DNA of 64,000 bases, taken from positions 188,112,375 to 188,176,374 of the forward strand of contig CM077150.1 in NCBI GenBank assembly GCA_039583875.1, read 5' to 3'. The position numbers were made by a program, and so were the translations under genes. The notes beneath the pieces were generated by a model, which made no database searches, was not told where the DNA came from, and worked only from the letters and a program-made list of their open reading frames with translations. Of the stretch, positions 33,976-45,370 are shown one piece after another. The stretch comes from Platanthera guangdongensis (lineage: Eukaryota; Streptophyta; Magnoliopsida; Asparagales; Orchidaceae). Each line of letters opens with the position of its first letter. The first letter of the stretch is position 1.

Positions 33976-34071
33976 GTATGTTGCAGTTAGCCTTCTCATT
34001 TTAATTGTTTAAGTTAAGTTGCTTAAAACATACTAGACACCTACTGTTGAGTTTTGGTTATTGGTACTTAG
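33976..34071 (+). other. Gag/protease intron of G2a (96 bp, phase 1)
   Basis: GTATGTTGCAG...TTGGTACTTAG, T-rich, with one in-frame TAA at 34002. Removing it links ATTGCAG to GCACCGTGG, giving the contiguous protease start seen in other chromoviruses. The length is a multiple of three. Confidence 0.75.
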
Positions 34072-37000
34072 GCACCGTGGTAGTTGGCGGGAAGACGGCC
34101 TATACATTGTTCAATACCGGTACCTCACACTCTTTTGTGTCTGAGGACTTCATTAAAGACATGGAAGGTGTACAATACTTTACTGGTATAGCTCAACGAG
34201 TACGCCTCCCAGACGGATCTGAGATGACCGCAACAGCTAAGTGCGAGCTAGAGATATTCATTGAGGGAATAGCCTTTGATACGCCTGCCACGGTCTTGAG
34301 AATGCCGGAATTTGAAATCATTCTGGGAATGGCGTAGTTGGACTGCCACTTCGCAAGGATCGACTGTGCGGAAAGGCGAATATATTTGAGACATGGAGAC
34401 ACCGACGTCATCTTCCAAGGTATTAGCTTCGCACCTCGTATGTTGTTATCTTCAGTTCAGGCTGTAAAAGCCCATATGAAGGGGGATGAAGTCTTCATGA
34501 TCTGTTTTAAGTTGAAGGAGATGGCGTTGGATATGAAAGATGTACGGGTAGTGCGGGATTTCCCCGAGGTATTTCCTGAGAATCTACCAGGATTACCCCT
34601 GCACAGAGAAGTTTATTTTCAAATTAATCTAGTACCGGGTGCCAAGCCTGTATCCAGGGCCCCTTACCAAATGGCCCCGAAGGAACTCACAGAGTTTAGA
34701 GTTCAACTACAAGAACTGGTGGAGTCAGGGTTCGTTCGCCCCAACTCATCACCTTGGGGAGACCCTGTATTATTCGTCAAGAAGAAGGATAGAACCCTGC
34801 ATTTATGCATAGACTATCGGGAACTCAATCGACTGACGGTACAGAACACTTATCCGCTACCCCAGATCGACGAGTTATTCGATCAACTGGTGGGAGTGCA
34901 TTGGTTTTCTAAGTTGGATTTGCACTCGGGATATTATCAGTTAAGGATACGAGAGGAGGACATCCAGAAAACGGCCTTTAGTTCAAGATATGGACTGTAC
35001 GAGTTCACTGTAATGCTGTTTGGGCTCAAAAATGCCCCTCCGGCCTTCATGAGCTTGATGAACAAGGTGTTTGAACCTTATTTGGATAACTTCGTCATTG
35101 TTTTCATCGACGACATCCTGGTCTACTCAAAGATGGAGGAGGAGCATATTGAGCACTTAACCTTGGTATTGAAGAAATTAAAAGAGCACGCCTTGTTCGC
35201 CAAGTTCAGCAAGTGCGAATTCTAGCTTAAAGAGGTTGCTTTCTTGGGGCATGTGATCATCGGAGCAGGACTAGCGGTGTATCCGGCCAAGCTGCGTGCC
35301 GTAAAGGAGGGGTCGCCCTTGTAGTCGGCGGCTGATGTGCGGAGCTTCCTTGGACTTGTCGGGTATTACCGCAAGTTCGTAAAAGGATTCTCAAAGATTG
35401 CCCTCCCTCTTACTTCCTTGACAAAGAAAGGTGTGCCATTTGAGTGGACACCCCAATGTGAAGCGGCGTTCCAAGAGTTGAAGGATAGACTTACCTCCGC
35501 CCCCATCCTAGCACTTTTGTCTGGGAAGGAAGGATTTCAAGTTTACACTGACGCGTCATATCAAGGGATGGGAGTGGTATTGATGCAGCACGGCCATGTA
35601 ATTGCCTACGCCTCAAGACAGCTGAAGAAGCATGAGATCAATTATCTGGTTCATGATTTGGAGTTAAGAGCAGTGGTATTCGCCATGAAGGTTTGGAGGC
35701 ACTATCTATACGGCGTCTACTGCGAGATCTTTACAGACCATAAAAACTTAAAGTACGTTCACACACAGAAGGACTTGAACCTGAGACAACGACGATGGTT
35801 AGAGTTTTTGTGCGATTATGAGTTCACTTTGAATTATCATCCCGGAAAGGCGAGCTCGGTGGCCGATGCATTGAGCAGAAAGGTACCAGACTCGAGCGCA
35901 GAGTCTCGATTGATGAGTATGGAGTTGGCTCGGATGATTGAAGAGATGGATATTACTTTAGTATATAAGGCTCCTTCGTCAGAGTATACAGAGTACTTGG
36001 AAACCATGAGCATAGTTTGTGATATACGTGACTGAATCCTGGTGGAGCAAGGAAGGAATGCGGCTCTGGCCCCGACAATCAAGGCAATCGAAGACGGGAC
36101 TACTGATGAGTATACACTAAAAGATGGCCTCGTTTATTTCCGCGGCCAGCTCTACATTCCCAAGGGCGATAAAATCCGGGAGGATATCTTGAGAGAGGCT
36201 CATTGTTCTCAGTATTTTGTGCACCCGGGTATTGCCAAGATGTACGCTGGCTTACGGAAGACCATGTGTTGGCCAGGAATGAAGAAGGATGTCAGATATT
36301 GTTTTACACATTGCGAAGCTTGTCAAAGGGTGAAGGCGGAATGCAAGAGCCCTAGTGGTTTACCACAGTCGTTGCCCATCCCCGAGTGGGAGTTCGAGGA
36401 TATCACCATGGACTTTGTCCATGGGTTACAATGCTCACACTCAGGGAATGATTTGGTGTGGGTGATCGTGGATCAACTAACGAAAGTAGCCCGGTTCATC
36501 CCTATGAAGAAAGAGGTTCACGTGGATGTCTTGGTACGCCTCTTTGTGGAGCAGTTCGTACGGTATCATGGCGTGCCTAAGACAATCATTTCTTACTGGG
36601 ATGGTCGTTTCACCTTAAGGGAGTGGAAGGCGGTACATGCATATTTGGGTTCGCGCCTTAACTGTAGCACTGTGTTTCATCCTCAGATGGACGGGCAGTC
36701 TGAGAGGACCATCAGAACACTGGAGGACCTGTTGAGGTTATGTGTGTTGGATAGAGGAGAGCTGTGGGAAAGGCTTTTACCGCTGGTGGAATTCTCCTAT
36801 AACAACAGCCATCAATATAGCATCGGCATGGCGCCCCATGAAGCCCTTTACGGAAGAAGGTGTAGAACAACCTTGTCTTGGGTGCAAGATGAAAACTCGA
36901 AGGCTTTGGGAATCAAGTATATTGATGACACTGACGTGGTGGTTAGACTGATACGAGATCTCATGTTGGAGGCTCAAGGTCGGCAGGCGAAGTATTATAA

Positions 37001-37463
37001 TGCAAAGCACAGGATGGTGGAGTTTTAAGTGGGTGATAAGGCTTTTCTGAAGATCCGACCGATGCATGGAGTGTCACGGGTGCGTGGTGTGAAAACGCTA
37101 AGCCCAAGGTACGTTGGGCCTTATACTATACTGGAAAGGATTGGCCCGTTGGCCTATCGGTTGGAGTTACCGCCAGAGCTAGAGAACCTCCACGACGTGT
37201 TCCATGTGTCGTCACTTCGAAAGGCGCTGTTGCGGCCCAATCAATATATCCCCACTACTGATGGTGTAGTGGCGACTGATAGGTCTGCACAACTGGAGCC
37301 GGTGCGGATCGTAGACAACGAGACAAGAATATTGTGCCGCAAAAGTGTTCCTTTGGTAAAGGTGTTATGGTCTAATCATGGAAAGGAGGAGTATACATGG
37401 AAGCCGGTGGACTTGATGCAAAAACGCTACCCGGAATTATTTCCTCGAGGTAAATTTGTTTAA
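34072..37463 (+). pseudogene. pol: G2a pol: protease, reverse transcriptase, RNase H, integrase, chromodomain
   Basis: One frame with five stops at 34335, 35223, 35322, 36033 and 37026, mostly explainable by single transitions. The protease word is LFNTGTSHSF: the catalytic Asp is Asn, so this copy was or became inactive. Reverse transcriptase shows [25 protein letters not shown] and [10 protein letters not shown]. RNase H follows ([22 protein letters not shown]). The integrase zinc finger is HPGIAKMYAGL...HCEACQ, and the core MDFVHGL with the second-Asp word altered (ISYWDGRFT). A chromodomain-like end (VPLVKVLWSNHGKEEYTW) is typical of Tekay/Del chromoviruses, which target heterochromatin. 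Confidence 0.92.
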
Positions 37464-37510
37464 AAGCATATTTTATCTTCTGTTATGCTTTTCTCCCATA
37501 GCCTTAGCCT

Positions 37511-37528
37511 GATTTCGGTGACGAAATC
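37511..37528 (+). other. Hairpin after G2a pol (GATTTCG-GTGA-CGAAATC)
   Basis: A perfect 7 bp stem with a 4 nt loop. T1 has AATTTCG-TGGG-CGAAATT in the same place (62700-62717), so the outer pair changed on both sides. Confidence 0.7.
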
Positions 37529-37550
37529 TTTTATTTTATTTATAGGATTA

Positions 37551-38497
37551 AGGGCATCACGGTAAACTCGTACAACCCATATCTGCTGCTGAAGGCCGTC
37601 TTCGGGATATCCTCCTCCTGTATGCGTAGCTGATAGTACCCCGATCTCAGGTCCAGCTTCGAGAACCAATGGGCTCCCTCCAGCTGATCAAATAGCTCGT
37701 CTATCCTTGGCAAGGGATACGTATTCCGGACTGTAAGCCTGTTCAGGGCCCGGTAATCGATACATAGCCGCAGGGTCCCATCCTTCTTTTTGACGAAGAG
37801 CACCGGAGCACCCCATGGGGAAGAACTAGGCCGATCTAACCCGGCTTCCACTAACTCTTAAAGCTGGCTTCGAAATTCCACCAGCTCTTTCGGGGCCATT
37901 CGGTAGGGAGCCCTGGATACTGGCTTAGCCCCTGGCACGAGCTTAATCTGAAAGTCTTTCTCCCGGTGCGGGGGTAGCCCTGGCAGCTTCTCATGAAATA
38001 CATCAGCAAAGTCTCGCACCACTGGAATATCTGATATAGAATCCTTGGCGGAGACCATCTCGAAGAGAACCTGAAAAACTTTGTCTCCCTATAGGTGGGC
38101 CTTGACGGCCTGCACAGACGATAATAATAATAGGTGGGCTGGTGTAATACCTTCGATAACAATAGAGGAGTCCCCGTTCCTTACGGTGACCCTCTTTGTC
38201 AAGCAGTCGATCTGGCATGGTTCCAGTACAACCACGTCATTCCCAGTATGAGATCATAGTCCGGCATCATCAAGATCGTCGCCGGTGCCTCAAACACCTT
38301 CCCGCCGATCTCCGCCTCCATTTTGCAATGAGAAGAGGTCACGAGCTCCGATCCATCGGGCAGCCGCACCCTCACCATCCTTCCTGTGAACTGCTCCACG
38401 TCTGCCAGCCCTTTCACGAAATCCTCTAGCACAAATGAGTGTGAAGCCCCGGTGTCGAAGAGTGTGTGAGCGGGCTTGCCACTGATAAAAACCACGC
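37551..38497 (-). pseudogene. pol: G3 protease and truncated reverse transcriptase
   Basis: Protease: [19 protein letters not shown] with the catalytic Asp kept, then IGGKVFEAPATILMMPDYDLILGMTWL. Reverse transcriptase: [41 protein letters not shown] and [11 protein letters not shown], where the sequence breaks off before the catalytic Asp pair. Frameshifts lie near 37855 and 38060-38200. Confidence 0.88.
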
Positions 38498-38620
38498 CTG
38501 GAGTAATTAAGTGTCTTAGTGTTCTAGTTGTAGTTTTTCTTTCTTTTCTTAATCTCTAACTAGTTTATGTCTATGAGAACCAGTTCTTATGAAAGAAAGA
38601 AATCGAATGTACTGGCATAC
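38498..38620 (-). other. Gag/protease intron of G3 (123 bp, phase 1)
   Basis: Minus strand GTATGCCAG...AATTACTCCAG, with in-frame stops. Position and phase are the same as in G2a, T1 and G4. Confidence 0.75.
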
Positions 38621-39733
38621 CTGCTATAACCTACTCCGGGTTCCAGGGTTGAGCCAGATCTAGTATGTACATATGCTCCCTCTCTGGCCTGTGGTCCCTG
38701 CCCTAATATCCCCATCCTCGGTCGTGCCCTCAGACCCCAAACCGCCGAGGGGGTGGGGCTCCCTGAAGTGCTGGTGGGGGTGCTTACCTCATGGGACAAT
38801 TTCTCTTGAAATGCCCAGGCTGATTGCAGTGGAAGCACACCGATGTCTACTCTGCTATCCTCGGTATCTCCAGCATCTGTAAGGGCTGAGGGGCCAATAC
38901 CCCCGATTCCTCTACTCCAGTCCAATCTCCTAACGGGGTTGATCCCCGTTCCTTCTTTCCCCGATGACCTGGCCTCTAGGACGGTCTCTACGTCCTCCAA
39001 TCACTGCATCATCAGCCGGCCTCTTTCGGCTCTTGACCGTAAGCTGATCTGCCTACCTCTTCTTAGCCATTTCCAAAATCCTGGCCAAGCTTCCCTCGGA
39101 GACGAAGAGGAGGGCCTGTCTCATGTCGTCGTGCAGTCCCTTGTAGAACCTCCTAGCGTAGCTTGCATAGTCCAACTGGTAAGAGTCCGCATAACGGGCT
39201 AAGTGGTTAAACTCCTGGTAGTATTCCAGCACTGTCCTGTTGCCCTGCATTAGCCGTAGGAACGTATCCTCCAGCTCTTACCTTGCCAACTGAGGCACAA
39301 AATGTCCCAGAAGTGCTGCTCTGAACTCTCCCCAAGAGATATCTGCACAATCCAAATCCGCAAAGGTGGTGTCCAGCTGTGACTTCCACCACCTCTTCCC
39401 GTGTGACTCCAAGCAGGAGACTGCCAAAGCAACTGCCTCCTCAGTGGGGCATCGGATCCCCGCAAGCATCTCGTAAATGGTATCCAACCATTCCTCCATG
39501 CAAACTGCCGACTCCGTCCCCTGGTAGGATGGAGGGGAAAGTTCCCGGAAGGCACTCATCCAGTTGGCCCCGGGATTTGGCTATGGAGGGGCCTACTGGG
39601 CCCTAAAGGCCTCTAGGATGGCCGTCAAAGTTTGCCCCATCTCTGTCTGCTGAAACGAAACTGGAGCCGGCAGAGGTGGAACTATATTCGGAGCCTGAGG
39701 TGTCCCGTGCTATGGAGTAGGGTTTGTCGCAGG
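38621..39733 (-). pseudogene. gag: G3 gag main exon
   Basis: Opens at the acceptor TTTTTCCTTGTAG in the phase expected from exon 2. The N-terminal stretch contains TAG codons where CAG is likely ancestral, then MSAFRELSPPSYQGTESAV, RWWKSQLDTTF and DISWGEFRAALLGHFVPQ. Further gag words (YYQEFNHLARYADSYQLD, RFYKGLHDDMRQALLF) lie in another frame, and a CCHC knuckle (CFHCNQPGHFKRNC) near 38830. It ends at the phase-1 donor AGCAG|GTATGC. Frameshifts make it inactive. Confidence 0.82.
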
Positions 39734-39920
39734 CTACAAGGAAAAATTCCAAAAGTCAGATAGCGTACCAATGGAATAAAAGAAGGAGAAAATGGACTTT
39801 TACATGTGATTTCCCTTATGGGCCCACCACTGCTTCCGCTGCTAGTTTTTTCGCAAACTAAGCTCGCGTGGGTGTGGCCAAAGGTTATTGTGGAGTACTT
39901 GTCTTTTCGATCGAGGTTCG

Positions 39921-39931
39921 CTCTGATACCA
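39921..39931 (-). promoter_or_regulatory. Primer-binding site of G3
   Basis: TGGTATCAGAG on the minus strand, two bases inside the LTR; initiator tRNA-Met type. Confidence 0.85.
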
Positions 39932-40251
39932 CTTATAAGACCCCCTTTTTTTAAACCCCGGGGTGTTATGCCCAGAACCGCCGTTTTGCGGTGGCCTCGA
40001 CTCTCGGGAAGCCGCTACTATAAAACGCTGATTCTACCGACCTTTTCGATCATCACAAAGACAACAGTATTCAGGAATGAAATAGCTGAGTCCACAAATG
40101 TCATATATACTAAGAGAAAATCACAATATGTCCATAAGTAGAAAAGAGAGTACTGCAAAGTAACAAAATGGAAATATAAACGGGCTTAAGCCCGGTACAT
40201 AAGATCCTCATTACAATCTCTCGCAGAAGCTAAAAAAAGACTATCACTCAC

Positions 40252-40359
40252 GGAGCTGGTCGCTGGTGCTCCGGTACTAGACTGGCCCACCTCCATGTGC
40301 ACCGTACTCTGCTGGTGCTGATCCCGGAGCTGCTGGTCCCTGTCTCCCATCCGGAGCCC
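40252..40359 (-). CDS. G3 LTR exon 2 (36 codons)
   Basis: Follows the acceptor ACATTACAG, is open in phase 0 (GLRMGDRDQQLRDQHQQ...), and ends at a GTGAGTG donor, matching the place and donor of G2a exon 2. The flanking donor extends into a T-rich intron. Confidence 0.6.
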
Positions 40360-43300
40360 CTGTAATGTTGTGGTCCGAAAACCATTAGTCATAAAGACTA
40401 AGCCTTATCATCCCCTACCCCTCCCCCCATGGCTCCTAGGCACCGAGCAGGGAGGAGGAAAGGGAAGCTACAAAGGTGGAGAGTACAAAGTGGCAGGTGA
40501 CAGTGGAACTAGTCTAGCAGTTCTATAATAGTATGCAGTAAGGTAAGCCAGTAGAGTAAGCAAGTCGAGTAAGCAAGTAGAGTAAGCAGCATATGTAAAA
40601 AAAGACAAGGTAAGAAGTAAGTAACCTTAACTTATATGAATGCCCGTACAAACATATAAGTTAAGGGGTCTTTTGCAAAGCTCCCATCATATAAAAAGTC
40701 TCATACCAATTTATACGTTGGGGTGTCGGTTGTATGCAAGTATGAGTGTAGTGATATGCTATGCCATGATTCATGCAAGTGCAACCCACGCACATGACTC
40801 TATGCGTACAGACCATTAGTTCCCCCTATTTGGGCAGCTAGCTTCACTCCCAGGAACCTCCATAGTGGCCAACGGAGACAGTGGGTCGGGCCCCCCACTC
40901 CTAGGCGGGTATCCACACTACCAGGCCTAGCCCTCCCGTACGCCCCTAGAAGAACACAACCTAGAGTATCTGCGTACTAATGCTGGCCATATCCACCAGA
41001 CTTTCTTTGGCTAAGTGTCCCACACCTCTGAGTCAACATATCGACGTCGGTGTGAACGACTATCCGATACCGATGACCCACCACCTTATTTTATATCCAG
41101 AACCTTTTGAACCACTGGCTCCCCGTACTAATCGTCTGTGCATCTACCTTCCGAACGAACCGCCCAGATGGCAATCAAAACAACCGAATCAACCTCCCGA
41201 GTTACCTGGGTGTGTGAATGTGCAAACCTAGTTATACTAGTTGCTCTTGTAATATATTATTCTTACTGTTTATGTTAGCTCAGGACTGCCCAAGGTATTC
41301 CCAGCGAAGGGCTCTCGAATGCACTAGGAACTACGATGGGATTACGCCCAAAGCTCCCTTTTGCAAGGCACTTACTATTATAGGTTGCTATCAAATTTCC
41401 TAAAACCCTTACTTGTTGTACTGGATCTAACCCTAGAGTATTTGACACTTCCTCCCCTCAGGAAAGACGATCTTTCGTCGATCCCGAGCACCACTTAACA
41501 CTAGCCAAACCAACACCCTATTCATCCTATCTTCTAATGATAAACTCATTTTTAATTATCCAACAAGCAAACATCTAACCCCAACTCATGTGCCCAAATT
41601 CATATTCCAAATTAAATTCTGCAGTTTTACTAAATGCAGACCAACTCAAGTTATATGACGTGTAAAACAAGAGATACTCAAACTATTCATCCAATATCCC
41701 TATAATAATTATTGGGGGTCTATCATGATATGTTTGGCATAAATCCAGAAATTCATATTTTTTCTAATTTATCTGGTTATTTATTTAATTATTTTGGTAA
41801 TCCAAAAACCCCAAGTTTGAACACGATGTACCAACACCAGACAAGTAAATGCTCCACCAAATTTATGATAAACATAATATGACTATTAAACATAAAATCA
41901 GAAAATTTCTCAACTCTTCAACAAGATTTAAGCCCCTAATTAATTAATTCAATAAAAATACAATAAATAAAAATAAATAGAGAAGTGGCTTAATATTGTC
42001 CAAAAATTACACAAAATTTACCAAGGCTATAGAATGATCTTAAATCCTCACTGTCCAAGTTTCATAATATTTTAAGTTAGTTTAATCATGATTTTATCAA
42101 ATTCATCCTTAGGGCCTATACAAGGATTATAACTACAAGTACAGGCTAATATCTTCCAAACACCCTACAATATTTCCAGAGGCTCCTACTGACCCTAAAA
42201 CTACTCTACCCAAGTTTCATCGCTGTTCAATGAGTTTTAGTAACCTATTTTATCTCTACAATTTTTGTGCCCTAAACTAGGGTTAGGGTTTAGAGGGGTC
42301 TACCCATTCCGAAATCCCATAATATTTTTACAAGAGGGCTTTAGGTAACCTAGCATCCTCCCTACCAAATTTCAAGCTAAATTTGGGTCATTTGACCTCA
42401 TTCCCTTCACAAGGCATAAAAGTCCTTCCTTAGGGTTTGACCTTAAGTCCTAAGGCAAATTAACTCCAATCTACCCCATTTTCCAGCAGTGGGTGACAGA
42501 AGACATGCCAAGTCAGTGGCCCCAATTTCATCCTCTGTTGAAGTGAGATGGCCACTCAAAACCTAAATTGCCCATTTGACCAAAATGCCCCTATTATGGC
42601 AAGGCTAGGGTTTGCTTGTTTTCTACTCAAACCATCTCCAAATGAGGTGAAAGCTTAACCAGTGCTTTATAATGACCCTAGGATCCTCTGACTAGAATTT
42701 GAATGAGGTTGGATGTTATTTAGACCGTAAGTTAAAATACCCTAGTAAAATAAAATAATTTCCAAAACTATTGGAAAAGTGTCCCCAAAAATTCTCAACT
42801 TTGGGAAGGGCCTAGATATGGTCTAGCGTGAGTCCCTGTCCAAATTTCAAGTCATTTGGACCAGAGATGAGTTGTGGGCACCTATTTTAATCTCTGTCTT
42901 GTCTTAGGTATAGGCCCCATCAAAATGAGTGCCCTAGTAGAACCCGGCACCCAAATTGGTTCAAACCAAATTTGGTTTGACGTAGACCCTTTGGGCTACA
43001 AAGTTCATGTTGACCACATCCTCTGGATTAGCCTCTAGGTATTTTTAATAATTAAAAACATTAAATGCAAAAAGTGTGACAAAAATGAAATTAATATACA
43101 CATATCCTATAGTTTAATATTAGGCCAGCACGAATCTTGGCGCACTTTTGGACGACATCCCGTCATCGTCCCCGCGCGCCAATGGTCTGGATTCATCTTT
43201 GCTGGATTTCTACATGATGTCGGCGGCCATCCGGCCACCTCCATGGCCGGCCACCACCACCTCCGTTGAGGTGGTGGCTAGCGCCAGGCGGCGACACAGC

Positions 43301-43449
43301 CGCCGAAGAGTCCTATTTCGGCGATCCCGAGAGTTCATTTTTCACGGAAAAGGCATGAAAATGCAAGCATCAATCAGGCTCAATTGAGCCCGATTTTCAT
43401 TCTAAAAGATCCCTACGATCTATCCACAGTGAGAGAGGAATGAGAGGAC

Positions 43450-43491
43450 CTTGTTTGCAGCCTGGAGACGCGTTGATCGCCGGGAAGCCAT
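43450..43491 (-). CDS. G3 LTR exon 1 (14 codons, MASRRSTRLQAANK)
   Basis: Minus-strand ATG, 42 bp, ending AAG at a GTCCTC donor, which is weaker than those of the other families. The MxxRRxTR start matches G2. It lies about 1.1 kb inside the LTR. Confidence 0.5.
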
Positions 43492-44000
43492 GGTGGTGGT
43501 GGCGCCGCTCGAGTTTCTGCAACTACACAGGGAAGTGGCTCTAAATTATTGGGGTGAGAGTGGAAGCGACTCCTTGGATCCCACTGAAGCTTGTAAAATC
43601 ATCAGATGGGGATGGGGGGGGTGTCATGGCATCAATGCCATTAATGGCCATGAATGGCTAGGCTCGGCCATGGTGATGGGGGGTGAATCTGCCTTGGGGT
43701 GGCCAGGAAACAGCTGGAAACTTCTCCTCTCCTCCAGAGGAGTTGAATCCAGCCACCAAAGGTGGCCCTTGGCCTTCCCATGCATGAATGGCCTTCTCAT
43801 TCTCCTTTCTCTCTCCTCCATTAAAGGGAAAATGGAGTTTTCTCTCTCCTAGTCATCAAGGCCAAATTTTGGTGTCTCCTCCAGCTATTGGCAGCCCACT
43901 AACTCCTAATAATAATAAAAATGAGGTTAGCCCAAGTGGGGGAAATGGGTTGAGCTTGAGTTAGCCCATTTAGGCTAATTTGACCTAACACTAGAATAGA

Positions 44001-44332
44001 GTTGACCTTGGTCAACATGACCATTTGGGTTGACCACAATGGGTCCTTCATGACTCATTGGACTCCCTTAAGGTCTAGGAAGGGTTGGGTAGGGTTGTCT
44101 TGGCACTTTGGAGGTCACATACCCTTAGGAAGGGTACTTTGACCAAATTAGGACTAGAGTTGACTTTGGTCAACATAGACTCTTGGGTTGACCCCAATGG
44201 GTCCTTGGTGACCCTTTGGCCTCACTTTAGGAATAGGAGGGCATAGGTGGGGTCCACTTGGCTAGAGCAAATTCAATTGACTCTTAGTAGGCTAGTTTGA
44301 CCCATTTAGGGTTAGGGTTGACTTAGGTCAAC
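44001..44332. repeat. 158 bp tandem array with GTTGACC/GGTCAAC palindromes in the G3 LTR
   Basis: Copies of GTTGACYTNGGTCAAC start at 44001, 44159 and 44317, exactly 158 bp apart, each followed by GGGTTGACC or a relative and AATGGGTCCTT. TTGAC(C/T) is the core of the W-box bound by plant WRKY factors; binding here is only inferred. Confidence 0.85.
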
Positions 44333-44597
44333 TTAACCACTTTGACTGCCCACAATGGGTCCTTAGTGACCCTATGGACTTCACAAGGTGTTTGGGGTGT
44401 TGTGGTAGGGTCATGGGATCAAGGTGTAGCCCTAATGTCAGACCTTAGGTTTAAATGTTGAGGCTGAGCTATAGGCAGTCCAAGGTGATTTTTACCTTGC
44501 CCTTCTTCACTTGGTCCTTGAGCTTTTGGTTGTTTTGTCATGACCTAGTCATGAGAAAACAAAACCCTAGGGGTCTAGTTGTTTGGGGGATGTTACA

Positions 44598-45146
44598 AAG
44601 CTTCTGAGCAGAGGGTAAATATTTGGCCAAGAACAATCTTGAGAATTCCTCCATATGTACATCAGCAAGCTGCCTTCCCACTAAGAGATGAAACTCCAAC
44701 TCATCCCACCACAGCCTCACCTCACCATCCAAAAGGAACGTCACTATGGTGGTCCTCTACCACTCCTCAGTTAACGTGGCCGTCAAGACCCTCTTTATCG
44801 TAGAGAGCCAATCCTCAGCTTGAGCTGACGTTCCAACCCCATCGTATCTCGGAGGATTAAAGCGCATTACATGCTTGAGCTGTCTCTCTGTAGCTCTCCT
44901 CGGCTCTACCTGATCCACTACCGCGCGCTCCACCACTCTCGGCTCTGCCGCCATAATCGGTTCTTGCTCAACAACAGGTGGTGCGTGGTGCAATTGCCCT
45001 GCAGGTTGGGCATTATTCATGGCAAAAACTGCTTCAGCCTCCAATCTGATGGTTTCCGCTGAAGGAGGTGTTGTAGGCATGTCCCTCAGTGCACTACTTT
45101 TCACTGATTGTGGACGCTCCGATTGACTAGCACCACTCCTAGCCTC
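44598..45146 (-). pseudogene. gag: T2 gag, N-terminal part
   Basis: Opens at the acceptor GCTATTATAG (AG at 45148-45147). The first codons (EARSGAS) match T1 (VTRSGVG). No ATG occurs in frame for the first 20 or so codons, which fits a start codon supplied by the LTR exon. Conserved words are PRRATERQLKHVMRFNPP and AQAEDWLSTIKRVL, then LFLAKYLPSAQK where G3 cuts in. There is one frame change between 44745 and 44757. Confidence 0.8.
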
Positions 45147-45314
45147 CTATAATAGCAAAGAACCTAGATTAGACGACACACAAATTGTTATAAACAATCA
45201 TTGGAACACTCAGGTTCCACAAAACAAGTGTATTTTTCATTCCTAAGTGGACATTCATGGGTTCTTTTTGATGTTATAACGATGACGCACACATATGCTC
45301 ACCACCTATTAAAA

Positions 45315-45367
45315 GAATTCGACCACGAATTCATTTATGCCTGACCGTAACCAGAAGTCTGATACCA
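45315..45367 (-). promoter_or_regulatory. T2 primer site and post-primer hairpin
   Basis: The primer site TGGTATCAGA occupies 45367-45358. The hairpin GAATTCG-TGGT-CGAATTC at 45332-45315 follows, then a TTTTAATAGGTGGTGAG run. T1 has the same order at 57858-57928. Confidence 0.75.
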
Positions 45368-45370
45368 AAT

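Larger units (their letters stand above)
30007..37550 (+). mobile_element. G2a: plus-strand Ty3-gypsy chromovirus, both ends damaged
   Basis: Consists of the 3' four fifths of a 5' LTR, primer site, gag, protease, reverse transcriptase, RNase H, integrase and a C-terminal chromodomain. The first ~700 bp of the LTR were displaced by SIRE-C. The right side stops about 90 bp after pol at a junction with the inverted element G3, and no 3' LTR remains. All coding parts after splicing lie in one frame, broken only by stop codons. Confidence 0.9.
37551..44597 (-). mobile_element. G3: 5' half of a minus-strand Ty3-gypsy chromovirus
   Basis: On the minus strand: long LTR (44597-39934), primer site, gag, protease and the first part of reverse transcriptase, ending abruptly at 37551 within the MPFG motif. 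It is inserted in the T2 gag at 44597. The lost half includes RNase H, integrase and the 3' LTR. Confidence 0.85.
39934..44597 (-). repeat. 5' LTR of G3 (4664 bp)
   Basis: On the minus strand it begins TGTAACATCCCCCAAAC and ends GGGGGTCTTATA, two bases before the primer site; the 3' end resembles that of G2a. Length is unusual but supported by the spliced-leader exons placed at 43491-43450 and 40359-40252. Between about 41420 and 43140 the LTR is AT-rich with no coding sequence that I can support. A 158 bp tandem array lies near its outer end. Confidence 0.75.

Noticed and set aside
37511..38495. A single large palindromic element formed by G2a and G3
   Set aside because: The two arms are different parts of different families and do not pair; it is a junction, not an inverted repeat.
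43148..43852. Two plus-strand frames (79 and 133 codons) in the G3 LTR
   Set aside because: They lie opposite the G3 LTR exon 1 region, have no recognisable domain and no counterpart elsewhere.
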